Positions 37,578-47,553 of a DNA stretch of 64,000 nt are shown here, one piece after another (position 1 is the first letter of the stretch; each line of letters opens with the position of its first letter). Location: positions 1,576,001 through 1,640,000 of the forward strand of contig NZ_CP059576.1 of assembly GCF_014109825.1 (NCBI RefSeq), read 5' to 3'. The position numbers were made by a program, and so were the translations under genes. The DNA is from Legionella sp. PC997. Lineage in GTDB: Bacteria > Pseudomonadota > Gammaproteobacteria > Legionellales > Legionellaceae. Below the pieces are notes generated by a model. The model was not told the origin of the DNA, made no database searches, and saw only the letters and a list, made by a program, of their open reading frames with translations.

Positions 37578-37681
37578 AATAGTAACCAAAGGCTACTTTA
37601 AATTTGTTCCAGTTTATTGAGTTGTAAAAAAATGCATTATGGGGTGAGCTTGAATGAACTTCCAAGCGTACCCTAGGAATC

Positions 37682-37697
37682 CGGTTCCATAACCGGT
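37682..37697. other. Short hairpin between trpA and glnS
   Basis: CCGGTT pairs with AACCGG around CCAT. There is no T tract, so a role in termination is doubtful. Confidence 0.3.
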
Positions 37698-37768
37698 ATA
37701 TAAGTTTAATCGAGTTATAGCTTATTTTACTGAAGCTACTTAGTAATAACAGTGACGGAAAAATCCCA

Positions 37769-39424
37769 ATGATAGAATTAACTGAAAAACGAGCTCATTT
37801 TATAAGACAACTGATTACTGATGAACTGGCGAGTGGCAAACATAAATCTGTAGTGACTCGTTTTCCTCCTGAACCTAATGGATATTTGCACGTAGGGCAT
37901 GCTAAATCGATTTGTTTGAATTTTGGTTTGGCACAAGAGTTTGGTGGGATCTGTTACCTACGTTTTGATGATACAAATCCAATTAAAGAAGAGGAAGAGT
38001 ATGTCAACGCTATTATTGATGATGTACGCTGGTTAGGATTTGAATGGCATGACATGACACATTCTTCAGACTACTACCATGAGTTGTATGATTTTGCCGT
38101 GTTACTCATTAAAAAAGATTTGGCTTATGTAGATAGTTTAAGTATGGAAGAAATTCGTGCTTATCGCGGGACCTTACAAGTGCCTGGGCGGGAAAGTCCA
38201 TACAGAAATCGACCCATCGAAGAAAGTTTGGATTTATTCGCACGCATGAAGGCAGGGGAGTTTCCTGATGGTGCCCATGTATTGAGAGCAAAAATTGATA
38301 TGCAGTCCGGTAATCTAAATATGCGTGATCCAGTCATCTATCGCATCCGACATGCACATCATCAACGTACAGGTGACGAATGGTGTATTTATCCGATGTA
38401 TGATTATGCACATCCTATTTCTGATGCTTTAGAAAAAATTACTCATTCTTTATGTACTTTAGAGTTTCAAGATCACCGACCGCTATATGATTGGTGTGTT
38501 GATAATTTGCCGTTACCTGCAAAACCAGTCCAAACGGAGTTTGCTCGGTTAAATTTATCTCACACAGTCACTTCCAAGCGAAAATTACGTGAGCTGGTTG
38601 AACAAAAGGCTGTCAATGGATGGGATGATCCAAGAATGCCTACTATACGTGGAATGCGAAAACGGGGTTATCCAGCGGCTGCAATTCGTCAGTTTTGTGA
38701 AGTCATAGGAATATCACGTAGTGATTCTGTAATTGATATGTCCATACTCGAGGAATGTGTTCGTGACGAGTTAAATAAAACAGCGAAAAGAGCTTTATGC
38801 GTTATGGACCCTATAAAAGTAGTTTTAGAAAATTATCCTGAAGATAAGGTAGAAATACTAAAACCCGCTTATAATCAGCAGGATCCCGATTCGGAGCGTC
38901 GTGATTTACCGTTTACTCGAGAGCTTTTTATTGAACGTTCAGATTTTATGGAAGAGCCGCCTAAAAAATACTTTCGTTTATCTCCCGGAGCTGAAGTTCG
39001 TTTACGTCATGCTTATGTAATTAAATGTAATGAAGTGATTTATGATGAACAGGGTAATATTATTGAATTGCGCTGTACCTATGATGAAAAAACTTTAGGA
39101 AAAAATCCAGAAGATAGGAAAGTAAAAGGCGTCATCCATTGGGTATCGTGTGCGCATGCTTACCCTGTGACCGTATTGGAATATGACCGTCTATTTAATG
39201 ATCCAAACCCAGGTCGAGAGGACGATTTTTTCCAATTTTTAAACCATAATTCATTGCAAATAAAACAAGCTTATTGTGAACCCGCTTTAGCAAACCAGCA
39301 ACTTGGTGAGGTGTTTCAGTTTGAGCGATTAGGATACTATGGTGTTAATGAATTAAAAGATGGACGTGTAAGCACATTTCATCGTGTCGTTGACTTGAAA
39401 GATACTTGGGGAAAACTAGGGTAA
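37769..39424 (+). CDS. glnS: Glutaminyl-tRNA synthetase
   Basis: A 551-residue class I synthetase of normal length. The nucleotide-binding signatures are FPPEPNGYLHVGHAKSI (HIGH variant) and TVTSKRKLREL (KMSKS variant); YLRFDDTNPIKEEEEYV and PTIRGMRKRGYP are specific to GlnRS. It charges tRNA-Gln directly, so this organism does not rely on the transamidation route for Gln. cysS follows after 15 bases. Confidence 0.97.
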   Translation: MIELTEKRAHFIRQLITDELASGKHKSVVTRFPPEPNGYLHVGHAKSICLNFGLAQEFGGICYLRFDDTNPIKEEEEYVNAIIDDVRWLGFEWHDMTHSSDYYHELYDFAVLLIKKDLAYVDSLSMEEIRAYRGTLQVPGRESPYRNRPIEESLDLFARMKAGEFPDGAHVLRAKIDMQSGNLNMRDPVIYRIRHAHHQRTGDEWCIYPMYDYAHPISDALEKITHSLCTLEFQDHRPLYDWCVDNLPLPAKPVQTEFARLNLSHTVTSKRKLRELVEQKAVNGWDDPRMPTIRGMRKRGYPAAAIRQFCEVIGISRSDSVIDMSILEECVRDELNKTAKRALCVMDPIKVVLENYPEDKVEILKPAYNQQDPDSERRDLPFTRELFIERSDFMEEPPKKYFRLSPGAEVRLRHAYVIKCNEVIYDEQGNIIELRCTYDEKTLGKNPEDRKVKGVIHWVSCAHAYPVTVLEYDRLFNDPNPGREDDFFQFLNHNSLQIKQAYCEPALANQQLGEVFQFERLGYYGVNELKDGRVSTFHRVVDLKDTWGKLG

Positions 39425-39439
39425 GCTAGAGGGGCAGAT

Positions 39440-40804
39440 ATGTTGCATTTATATAATTCTTTAACTAGAACAAAAGAACCATTTGTTTCCATTTCACCGG
39501 GAAAAATTGGGATCTATGTTTGTGGCATTACTGTATATGATCATTGCCATATAGGTCATGCTCGCTCTATGGTAGCTTTTGACGTTATTGTTCGTTATTT
39601 GCGGTCTCAAGGGTATGAGGTGAAGTATGTGCGTAATATTACGGACATTGATGACAAAATTATTGCCCGTGCACATGAGCGTGCAATACCAATAGATGAA
39701 CTGACTGCTCAATATATTGCTGCAATGAATGAAGATACACAAGCTTTAAATATTTTAGCACCGGATGTAGAGCCTCGGGCTACAGAACATATAGACAGTA
39801 TTATTCGATTAATTGAACGATTGCTTGCGAAAGGAAATGCATACCTCAGTGATAATGGTGATGTATGTTATCAAGTCGACTCATTCGCTGGCTATGGAAA
39901 ATTATCCCACAAGGATTTAGAGGGATTAGTCGCTGGAGCGCGGGTGGAAATTGTGAAAGAAAAACGTTCTCCATTGGATTTTGTTTTATGGAAAAAAGCA
40001 AAACAAGGTGAGCCTAGCTGGCCATCTCCGTGGGGGGAAGGACGTCCAGGCTGGCATATTGAATGCTCTGCAATGGCTATGAGTGAACTAGGCGAGCAAT
40101 TCGACATTCATGGAGGAGGATTGGATTTACAATTTCCTCATCATGAAAACGAGATCGCTCAGAGTGAAGCAGCTACTGAAAAACAATTTGCAAATTACTG
40201 GTTGCATGTAGGAATGTTGCAAGTTAATAATGAAAAAATGTCAAAATCATTGGGTAATTTTTTCACTATAGCTGATGTTTTGGCCCAACATCATCCTGAA
40301 GTTGTGCGTTATTTTCTTCTAAGCAGTCATTATCGTAGTTCATTGAATTACTCTGAAGAAAACTTGGGGAATGCAAAAAAAGCACTAACTCGTTTGTATC
40401 AAACCATAAAAGACATCCATGATATTGCTGACGGTGAATTAGATAATCATTGGATTAATGAATTTAACCAGGCAATGAATGATGACTTTAATACCCCCGT
40501 TGCATTATCTGTTTTGTTTCAACTTAGTCATGAAGTAAATAAGAATAACTCAGCTGTTTTAGGGGCCACATTGAAGTATTTAGCTGGGATCATGGGGCTA
40601 TTACAGGCCGATCCTGCTTCGTTTTTACAGTCTGGATTTGCTGAAGAGGATAGGGTAGAAATAGAGCAATTAATTGCTGAGCGGCTTCAAGCACGTGCTG
40701 ATCGGAACTGGGAACGTGCTGACCAGATAAGAGCAGACTTACTACATCGTGGCATTGAGCTAGAGGATGGGGTTAACGGAACCACTTGGCGTCGAGTCGA
40801 ATAG
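39440..40804 (+). CDS. cysS: Cysteinyl-tRNA synthetase
   Basis: A 454-residue class I synthetase. The zinc- and ATP-binding opening is [33 protein letters not shown] is the second zinc-ligand segment, and [10 protein letters not shown] is the KMSKS loop. A GAGGGG ribosome-binding site precedes the ATG. Cotranscribed with glnS, an arrangement seen in other Legionella. Confidence 0.97.
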   Translation: MLHLYNSLTRTKEPFVSISPGKIGIYVCGITVYDHCHIGHARSMVAFDVIVRYLRSQGYEVKYVRNITDIDDKIIARAHERAIPIDELTAQYIAAMNEDTQALNILAPDVEPRATEHIDSIIRLIERLLAKGNAYLSDNGDVCYQVDSFAGYGKLSHKDLEGLVAGARVEIVKEKRSPLDFVLWKKAKQGEPSWPSPWGEGRPGWHIECSAMAMSELGEQFDIHGGGLDLQFPHHENEIAQSEAATEKQFANYWLHVGMLQVNNEKMSKSLGNFFTIADVLAQHHPEVVRYFLLSSHYRSSLNYSEENLGNAKKALTRLYQTIKDIHDIADGELDNHWINEFNQAMNDDFNTPVALSVLFQLSHEVNKNNSAVLGATLKYLAGIMGLLQADPASFLQSGFAEEDRVEIEQLIAERLQARADRNWERADQIRADLLHRGIELEDGVNGTTWRRVE

Positions 40805-40823
40805 GTTTAGAGTTCAAAATAGA

Positions 40824-40859
40824 GAAACCGGGGATTATGAAATAGAACTCCCAGGTTTC
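40824..40859 (+). terminator. Probable terminator after cysS
   Basis: GAAACCGGGG pairs with CCCAGGTTTC (one mismatch) around a 16-base loop, 20 bases after the cysS stop. There is no T run after the stem. The right arm resembles the CCCAGG family of palindromes. Confidence 0.5.
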
Positions 40860-40992
40860 GCTTCACGATAGTTCATCAAAATTATAAAGTTCCAACGGAT
40901 GGGAACCTCTTTCCAATTGCTATTTTGAATTAACTCTTGATTACTTTATAATCACCCCGATTGTTTTTAATGACTTTTTTTGGAACTTATTT

Positions 40993-42057
40993 TTGTATAG
41001 TGTACCTGTGAAATTTTTAATTTGTTTAATATTATTTTGTTCTGCTGTAAGTTATGCAGAAATTGCTGATTCGATCTTAGATAATTATCAAACCAATTTA
41101 GATAAATTGCCTATAGTAAGACAAGAACACTTTTCCATCCGAATGTACCGCATAACAGGCGACAAAAAGCATTTGAATTCTGTTGTCGATTATGTGTATT
41201 TTTTAAGCAACAAATATCAATATCTATTTTCAGGTCTTGACCAACCGGAGCTCACTCTCCAAAAATCAAAGAATTTATTATTAGATGCTAACGAAAAGCT
41301 TGCACATAAGCATAAGCTACGGATCAAAAAGATATCAGAATATGGTGATTTGTTTTTTTATCTTTATTTATTAGAGACAACTAATAAGATTTTTTCATAC
41401 CATTTGGAAAATTCTTCGTTATTCCCACAAACAAATACAGTTATAGACATTTTAAAAACTCAAGTCCCTCGCTTGGAGGAGTTTATCGTTAATGAGGAAA
41501 ATATTAGAATTTATGGGGCTCAATTAGTTAATTATGTTTATTATTTATATGATTTAAATATTGTTGATTTAAGAAAATCCTATACCAAACTTTTCCAGCA
41601 AACTTTTCCAGACTCTATGGATAGTCAACTATCTGAATGGGAATATGAAGCAAAACTTTATGGAATGACGCATTTCATAACGGCGGCGAGTCATTATTAT
41701 CAAAACTTTGTTAACGACGATTCCTTTTTCTGGATTAGCGATTATTTTGAGCGTAATATGGAACAAATAATGGAGCGGGCTGAAAATGATGTTATTGCTG
41801 AAGTAGGGGTTTGTTTATTGTTATTAAATAAAAAAGGCTCTCCAGGGATTAAAAAAATAAGGGAGCATTTAGAAACAGTGTATAACCCGCAACATCAGAT
41901 GATTCCTGCCCGCACTAATTCAGTAGATTTTATATTTGGTGAACATCGAAATATTCTTACAGTGATGCTTTTTAAATGGCCCGAAAGATTAATGGACGGT
42001 CCATTTTTTTCAGAGGAATTAACATTAATTCCTAATATTTTTACTGGAGCAAGTTAG
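40993..42057 (+). CDS. DUF3541-type exported protein
   Basis: About 354 residues from a TTG at 40993, or 349 from the GTG at 41008, which begins directly with the signal peptide (VKFLICLILFCSAVSYA). Neither has a good ribosome-binding site. The mature protein is helical and rich in Tyr, Leu and acidic residues, with no catalytic motif that I can name. The overall layout (YGMTHFITAASHYYQ, and EVGVCLLLL in the C-terminal half) recalls the DUF3541 family of uncharacterised periplasmic proteins; that is a tentative match. Monocistronic. Confidence 0.7.
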   Translation: MYSVPVKFLICLILFCSAVSYAEIADSILDNYQTNLDKLPIVRQEHFSIRMYRITGDKKHLNSVVDYVYFLSNKYQYLFSGLDQPELTLQKSKNLLLDANEKLAHKHKLRIKKISEYGDLFFYLYLLETTNKIFSYHLENSSLFPQTNTVIDILKTQVPRLEEFIVNEENIRIYGAQLVNYVYYLYDLNIVDLRKSYTKLFQQTFPDSMDSQLSEWEYEAKLYGMTHFITAASHYYQNFVNDDSFFWISDYFERNMEQIMERAENDVIAEVGVCLLLLNKKGSPGIKKIREHLETVYNPQHQMIPARTNSVDFIFGEHRNILTVMLFKWPERLMDGPFFSEELTLIPNIFTGAS

Positions 42058-42171
42058 AGTTAGCTTCTCTTTAGCTTTAAACATGTGAGCGGAAACCAGG
42101 TCATTGATTTCAAATTTTAACTCAATTTGGTCGGGGATACGATCTGGGCTCCACTGATCTAGGGAAAGACA

Positions 42172-43071
42172 GTGAAAGATTTTACTAAAGAAGATATATG
42201 TACTATGTACCATATTTTTTTAGGACGTGAACCGGAAAATATGGAAGTATTGGATTATCATTATGCCTTGCATCATTCCTTAATTGAAATGTTGAATTCA
42301 TTTTGGCACTGTGGTGAGTTCCAAAAAAGAATAGAATCAATAAAAAAGTCAGTTGTTAAGAAAAGTCAAAAAACGGATAGTCTTACCTACCATATCACTG
42401 CTACCGGAAATTATTTTTTGCCAACCGATGCACATGAAGATATTATTGCGAATGCCATCATTGCTGGAACCATTTTTGATAAGCCTATTTATGACGTGGC
42501 AAAGTCTTATATTAAACCAGGGACTACCGTATTAGATATAGGTTCTAACTTTGGTCAAATGGCAGTTTTGTTTTCTAAATTAGTAGGTGATGAAGGTGTC
42601 ATACATGCGTTTGAAGCAGATGATTTCGTTCATGCTTTATTGGTTAAAAATATATCAGCAAATGCCCAAAATATAATAAGTCATTTTTGTGCAGTCCATA
42701 ATCGTAGTGATGAGATTCTATTTTTTCCTGTACAAGATTTTGAGCGATTCTCTACCTACGGTTCTTATGGAATAGATTATGTCCATGGGAAAGGTCGACC
42801 AGTTAAATCCCTAGTGATTGATGATCTTGAGTTTGAAAAACCAGTTAGCTTTATAAAAATCGATATTCAAGGAGGAGATTTATTTGCAATGCAAGGGGCG
42901 GTAAAAACAATAGCGCAACATAAAATGCCAATTGTTTTTGAGTATGAATATTTATTTGAGGAGGAATTAAATTTAAGCTTTCAGGAATATGTGGATTTTG
43001 TGAAAACTATAAACTATCAATTCAAAAGAGTAATTAATGGACAAAATTTTCTAATTGTTCCGAAGGATTAA
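42172..43071 (+). CDS. FkbM-family SAM-dependent methyltransferase
   Basis: A 299-residue protein started at GTG with AGGGA ten bases ahead. The first 60 residues (MYHIFLGREPENMEVLDYH) resemble the short domain that often precedes glycan-modifying enzymes. The FkbM domain starts near residue 100: GTTVLDIGSNFGQMAVLFSK binds SAM near 114-133, then VIHAFEADDF, FIKIDIQGGDLFAMQGA and IVFEYE. Such enzymes O-methylate sugars or other hydroxyls. There are no other glycan genes nearby to tell the substrate. Confidence 0.85.
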   Translation: MKDFTKEDICTMYHIFLGREPENMEVLDYHYALHHSLIEMLNSFWHCGEFQKRIESIKKSVVKKSQKTDSLTYHITATGNYFLPTDAHEDIIANAIIAGTIFDKPIYDVAKSYIKPGTTVLDIGSNFGQMAVLFSKLVGDEGVIHAFEADDFVHALLVKNISANAQNIISHFCAVHNRSDEILFFPVQDFERFSTYGSYGIDYVHGKGRPVKSLVIDDLEFEKPVSFIKIDIQGGDLFAMQGAVKTIAQHKMPIVFEYEYLFEEELNLSFQEYVDFVKTINYQFKRVINGQNFLIVPKD

Positions 43072-43100
43072 GCGATTTGAAGATAGGTCCCAAAATTGTT

Positions 43101-44618
43101 TTAGATTCCCTCTTTACTCTGATTAAATATAAAGCCTCTACGAGGGTGAAGTTTCTTTGTACGCATTAGGTAAATGAAAACCAATACAAAAAGCATTAAA
43201 AGAGCCATACACCCCATAAGATAAAAACAATCATCAAGTGCCAAAGCAATAGACTTACGGGTAAGGTATTCATTTAACTGAGCGAAAGCATGCTTTCCTG
43301 AAATATGGAATAGTTTTGCTTGTTGTAAAAAATTTTGAGTTTCATGGGAAAATGGAGTCAGACTGCTTCCTAATCGAAGATGAAAAAAAACTTCGCGTCT
43401 ATGCCATAAAATAAGAAATAAAGAGACTCCTAGCCCACTTCCAAGCAAACGTGAAATATGAAACAAGCAAAGGCATTCAGCGAACTTTGTTTCATGACAA
43501 GTGGCTACTGATAAATGAAAGAGGGGAGATAAAAATAATGCTAGGCCTATACCTGCTAAACCTCGTGAAAATGCAATGCGATTAAAATCTATATCCACAT
43601 TAAAGTAGGCAGTATAAAAACAGGATAAGGCAAAGAACAGTAAAGCAATGAATAAAGGATAAAATGGCTCATATTTTCTTTTATTGATAAGTACTGGAAT
43701 CCATCCACAAAATGCCATTGTTCCTATGATCAGCGCGATCCAATCAGGAGTATAATTAACATAAAGTTTTAACCACAAAGACAATAAGATAACCATTCCA
43801 AAATAGAGTCCGAAAAATAGGGCGATATAAATCATTGCAAAGCAAAAATAAAAATTTTTAAGTAATTTTAAATCAATGACAGGATGCTGAGCTGACCAGC
43901 TGCGTAAAATAAAGAATACAAGACTGATTACACCGAAAATCAATAAAAAAGTAATTAAAGAAGAGCGAAACCAATCTAACTCTTGGCCAGTAGTTAAAGC
44001 GGTTCCAATAAACACCATGCTGATGCAATAGTAAAAATATCCAATTTTATCAAAATATATCTTTTTTACAGGCTCATGATATCTTCTATATCCAAAACCA
44101 ACATACAAAATTAAAAAAATACATAAAGGTATGTTTGAGAAAAAAAGGAATCGCCAATGGTAGTTGTACGCAATCCAGGCACCATATGAAGCGCCGATTA
44201 CAGGGATTATTGAAAGACACATTAAAACCAAGGAGACAATATAGACTTTATCTTTATTAGGGGAGAGCAAAGGGATAAGCGTACATGCGATCAGAAGAAA
44301 CATCGGTCCTGAAGCAAACCCTTCTAAAAATCTGAATAAGATAAACGTAAAGAAATCCTCCGCTGTAGCACATCCCCATGAACAAAATGCAGTAAGACTG
44401 AAACAGACAACAAAAAGCTGAATAGGACTTAAGCATGTTACGGCGGGTTTTCCTAAAGGTACTCCTAGAAGATTTCCAATGCAGAAAAAACTGACTGTAT
44501 ACGAAGTCATATAAGAACTGCCACCCAGATCACTCACAATATATAAACCTGCCATTATGGGTAAAGTAAGATTAAAGATTACTGCGGCAAGTGATAAAAG
44601 TAAGATATAGAGAATCAT
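43101..44618 (-). CDS. MFS drug-efflux permease (EmrB/DHA2-like)
   Basis: A 505-residue membrane protein with about 14 hydrophobic segments. The DHA2-type helices include FLFFSNIPLCIFLILYVGF and FRFLEGFASGPMFLL. It is the last gene of an operon whose first genes encode an outer-membrane factor and a membrane-fusion protein. The start overlaps the preceding stop by one base. Together they make a tripartite pump that exports toxic compounds from the cytoplasm directly through the outer membrane, driven by protons. Substrate not predictable. Confidence 0.88.
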   Translation of the reverse strand: MILYILLLSLAAVIFNLTLPIMAGLYIVSDLGGSSYMTSYTVSFFCIGNLLGVPLGKPAVTCLSPIQLFVVCFSLTAFCSWGCATAEDFFTFILFRFLEGFASGPMFLLIACTLIPLLSPNKDKVYIVSLVLMCLSIIPVIGASYGAWIAYNYHWRFLFFSNIPLCIFLILYVGFGYRRYHEPVKKIYFDKIGYFYYCISMVFIGTALTTGQELDWFRSSLITFLLIFGVISLVFFILRSWSAQHPVIDLKLLKNFYFCFAMIYIALFFGLYFGMVILLSLWLKLYVNYTPDWIALIIGTMAFCGWIPVLINKRKYEPFYPLFIALLFFALSCFYTAYFNVDIDFNRIAFSRGLAGIGLALFLSPLFHLSVATCHETKFAECLCLFHISRLLGSGLGVSLFLILWHRREVFFHLRLGSSLTPFSHETQNFLQQAKLFHISGKHAFAQLNEYLTRKSIALALDDCFYLMGCMALLMLFVLVFIYLMRTKKLHPRRGFIFNQSKEGI

Positions 44619-45808
44619 TATTTTTTCATCTCTTTTAGGTTGATTTTATTTATGATGAGGGGGGATTTTGCATAGTGCCTAAGATTAGGGTCCAAATTAC
44701 TCTTAATAATTTCAGCGATTAACTTTTCATTGCCTATCTCTTCTTTTTGGAAAATATCAGTAACATAAAGGGGGGAGTCTGAGGTTGTGGTGGGCACTAA
44801 GGGGCCATTTTGATCAGAGAGATCTGTCGTAACCTCCAAAGAAAGGCCGATTCGCAGAGGATGTTTTATTAATTCATCTTGTACTAGAGCAATCCTAACA
44901 GGTAACCTTTGAACGATTTTAATCCAGTTCCCTGAAAGGTTTTCGGGGGGTAATAGTGAAAAAACATTACCTGCCCCTCCTGGTAAACCCACAATTTTTC
45001 CATGAAATACCACCCCAGAACCGTAAAGATCAGAAGTTATCTTAACGTTTTGTCCAATGCGCACTTTGTTCAGTTGGGTTTCTTTATAATTAGCATTTAC
45101 CCATATTTGATCGAGAGGGATAATAGACATAAGTGGTTCTTTTGGTGAAATCCACATCCCGACTTGAATTGTTCTTTGTGCTACCAATCCATCTACGGGC
45201 GCATAAATTTTAGTTCGATATAATTGGACCCATGCATCACGTACTTCTTGCGCCACTGCCTGCACCGATGGATGCTCGGTTATGGATGTGCCTTGTACGA
45301 AGGCGAGCATTTTTTGATATTTATTTTGAGTGCTTTTTAATGAAGCGATGGAAGCCTTTAGATCATCTTGTGCATTTTGATAATCCTCTAAAGAAACACC
45401 TTTAGCCCCAATGAGATCACGGCGATGTTTAAGGTTTTGTTGTGCTTTTAAAAGTTGTGCTTTTCTCATTTCAATGTCTGCTGCCAGTATAAACACATCA
45501 TGAAATGCCTGGGATATATCACGTACCGTACTGGCAAGTTTCTTTTTCGCTTTTTCCAAAGCGATATGTGAATCGGTTTCATTTAATGTAATAAGGAGCT
45601 GTCCTTTTCTTACCAGAAAACTATCGTCAGTATAGATCCCTGTAACAAATCCTGGGCGTAACGATTTGATATAGACCTGATTCCCTTGTACGTAAGCATC
45701 ATTGGTATAAACTTGCCGGCTCCATACAATAAGCCAATACACAAAAAAGAAAATAAATAGAACAATAAGAATGACTGTAAAATAAAAAGAGGCGGATCGT
45801 TCTTTCAT
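44618..45808 (-). CDS. HlyD/EmrA-type membrane-fusion (periplasmic adaptor) protein
   Basis: A 396-residue protein with one N-terminal transmembrane helix (residues 9-30). The biotinyl-lipoyl-like half-motifs are YIKSLRPGFVTGIYTDDSFLV and KIYAPVDGLVAQRTIQVGMW. Between them are the long alpha-hairpin (about residues 80-175) and after them the beta-barrel domain. It bridges the MFS permease and the outer-membrane factor. It overlaps both neighbours by one to four bases. Confidence 0.92.
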   Translation of the reverse strand: MKERSASFYFTVILIVLFIFFFVYWLIVWSRQVYTNDAYVQGNQVYIKSLRPGFVTGIYTDDSFLVRKGQLLITLNETDSHIALEKAKKKLASTVRDISQAFHDVFILAADIEMRKAQLLKAQQNLKHRRDLIGAKGVSLEDYQNAQDDLKASIASLKSTQNKYQKMLAFVQGTSITEHPSVQAVAQEVRDAWVQLYRTKIYAPVDGLVAQRTIQVGMWISPKEPLMSIIPLDQIWVNANYKETQLNKVRIGQNVKITSDLYGSGVVFHGKIVGLPGGAGNVFSLLPPENLSGNWIKIVQRLPVRIALVQDELIKHPLRIGLSLEVTTDLSDQNGPLVPTTTSDSPLYVTDIFQKEEIGNEKLIAEIIKSNLDPNLRHYAKSPLIINKINLKEMKK

Positions 45809-47268
45809 GAGTTGTTCACCAACGGAATCGTATTTTGATAGTAGCCTCCTCCCAAAGCTCTGGTTAATTTTATAGAGGCTAAGTACTGGTTATAAAGTAG
45901 AGTAACATCTACAAGTTCTTTTTGAATCACTTCTTCTTGTAAAAAGTAAAGATCAAATAAACTATCCAAGCCTTTTTTTTGACGCAGGGAACTTAATTGA
46001 TAACGTTGTTTTGCATACTCTACAACTTGTTTTTGTTCTATTTTTTGTTGATAGATATTCTCAGCGAAAGCCAATACATCAAGTACTTCTTGGGTACTGA
46101 ATAAGAGTAAACTATTGTATGCTTCGATTGCTGCATCAAATTGTGCCTTAGTCGCATTGATGTTTGCTTTTATTGCACCTGCCGTGAAAATAGGTAATTG
46201 TAAAGCAGGTCTAATTGCTGCCGTCCCACTCGATAAATCAAAGAACTTTCTCCAACTTGTGCTTTCCAGCCCAATCAGACCAGCGAGGTTAATATCAGGA
46301 TAATATTCTGCCATTGCTGCCCCTGCTCTGTAGGCTAAAGCTTTAGCTCGCCATATTTGTGCCATTAGATCAGGCCTTCGAGCTAAAAAATCCAATGGGA
46401 GTATTTTGGGGATATTTAGTGTTTTAGGTAATGAGGGTAATGTGGGTTTAATTGATAGGTGTTCGTCTGGTCCACGGCCAGCTAATATATTGATTAAATG
46501 TTTGTTGGCAGTTAATTCTTCGGTAATACTTGAAAGTAATTTTTGGGATTCGAGTAATTTCTCTGAGGTTTCTAATGCGGGCAATTTCGACGAAAGTCCC
46601 TTTCGTACCATTAAGTTTTGTAATTTAGCTATTTTTTGTCGTACTTCGATGAGTTGGGAAAATAATTTTTTTCTAATTAGATTTGTTTTATAGGCAAAAA
46701 AAGTTTGAGCCAGTGCAGTGCTAGTAATTAACTCAACCTCTGCAGCTTCAGCCTCTCGAACTTTTGCTTCTCCTAATGCAGCATAAAAAAGATTACGGTT
46801 TTTTCCCCAAAAATCAAACTCATAAGTAAACGAAAGCGAAAGATCTAAGAGTCTAACGTTTAAAGGAAAGTTATGATTGAATGCACGATATAAACCGTTT
46901 TCACTGACATATTGTCGATTTTCATGGGCATTAAAAAAAACTAAAGGTGATAATAATGAACGGGTAACGATGGCTTGCTGCTGAGCAACTTCAATACGCT
47001 TTTTGATTTCATGAATGGAAGGGTTATTTGCTAAAGCTCCTGTTACTAGCACATTGAGTTCCGGGGTATTATAAGATAACCACCAGTGGTTATTTGGCCA
47101 ATTACCTCTAGAGAAAATTTCTTTTTTTTGTAAACTTTTTTCAATGGAGTGCTTCATGCTTGGAACTGTTTTTATATTTTTAATCTGGCTTTGATGCGGT
47201 AGCGAAATAGTACAGGATACTAATGGATATAAACTAAAAAAAATAAATCCTCTGATCCAAAGCCGCAT
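45805..47268 (-). CDS. Outer-membrane efflux lipoprotein (OprM/NodT type)
   Basis: A 487-residue protein with a lipobox at LVSC (Cys19) and two copies of the TolC-type outer-membrane-efflux repeat, for example LDLSLSFTYEFDFWGKNRNLF in parts and FLARRPDLMAQIWRAKALAYRAG. It forms the trimeric channel for the adaptor and permease that follow. It is the first gene of the operon; its promoter must lie in the 285 bases between 47269 and 47553, where I see no clear regulatory site. Confidence 0.92.
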   Translation of the reverse strand: MRLWIRGFIFFSLYPLVSCTISLPHQSQIKNIKTVPSMKHSIEKSLQKKEIFSRGNWPNNHWWLSYNTPELNVLVTGALANNPSIHEIKKRIEVAQQQAIVTRSLLSPLVFFNAHENRQYVSENGLYRAFNHNFPLNVRLLDLSLSFTYEFDFWGKNRNLFYAALGEAKVREAEAAEVELITSTALAQTFFAYKTNLIRKKLFSQLIEVRQKIAKLQNLMVRKGLSSKLPALETSEKLLESQKLLSSITEELTANKHLINILAGRGPDEHLSIKPTLPSLPKTLNIPKILPLDFLARRPDLMAQIWRAKALAYRAGAAMAEYYPDINLAGLIGLESTSWRKFFDLSSGTAAIRPALQLPIFTAGAIKANINATKAQFDAAIEAYNSLLLFSTQEVLDVLAFAENIYQQKIEQKQVVEYAKQRYQLSSLRQKKGLDSLFDLYFLQEEVIQKELVDVTLLYNQYLASIKLTRALGGGYYQNTIPLVNNS

Positions 47269-47553
47269 AATAATCCCATTTTATTTTCCAAGACATCTTT
47301 AAAAGTAAACTTTAATTCCATATTAACATAAGCTGTTGGCAGGCTTCTAAGCTACCTTATATAGTAACCATTAACGTTTGATTTTCAAAGGAATTTTATG
47401 GTGTTTAATAGGTGGAAAGTTCCTAGCATATCTAGTACTTAACAAACTTCGTTCTAGTATCTAAAGTTTTATAGCTCGAGTGTACTTACTATAAAGTTTT
47501 AGGAAGTATAATGAGCTATTAGGCAGTGATTTAAATTATAACGCTCTTAAGGA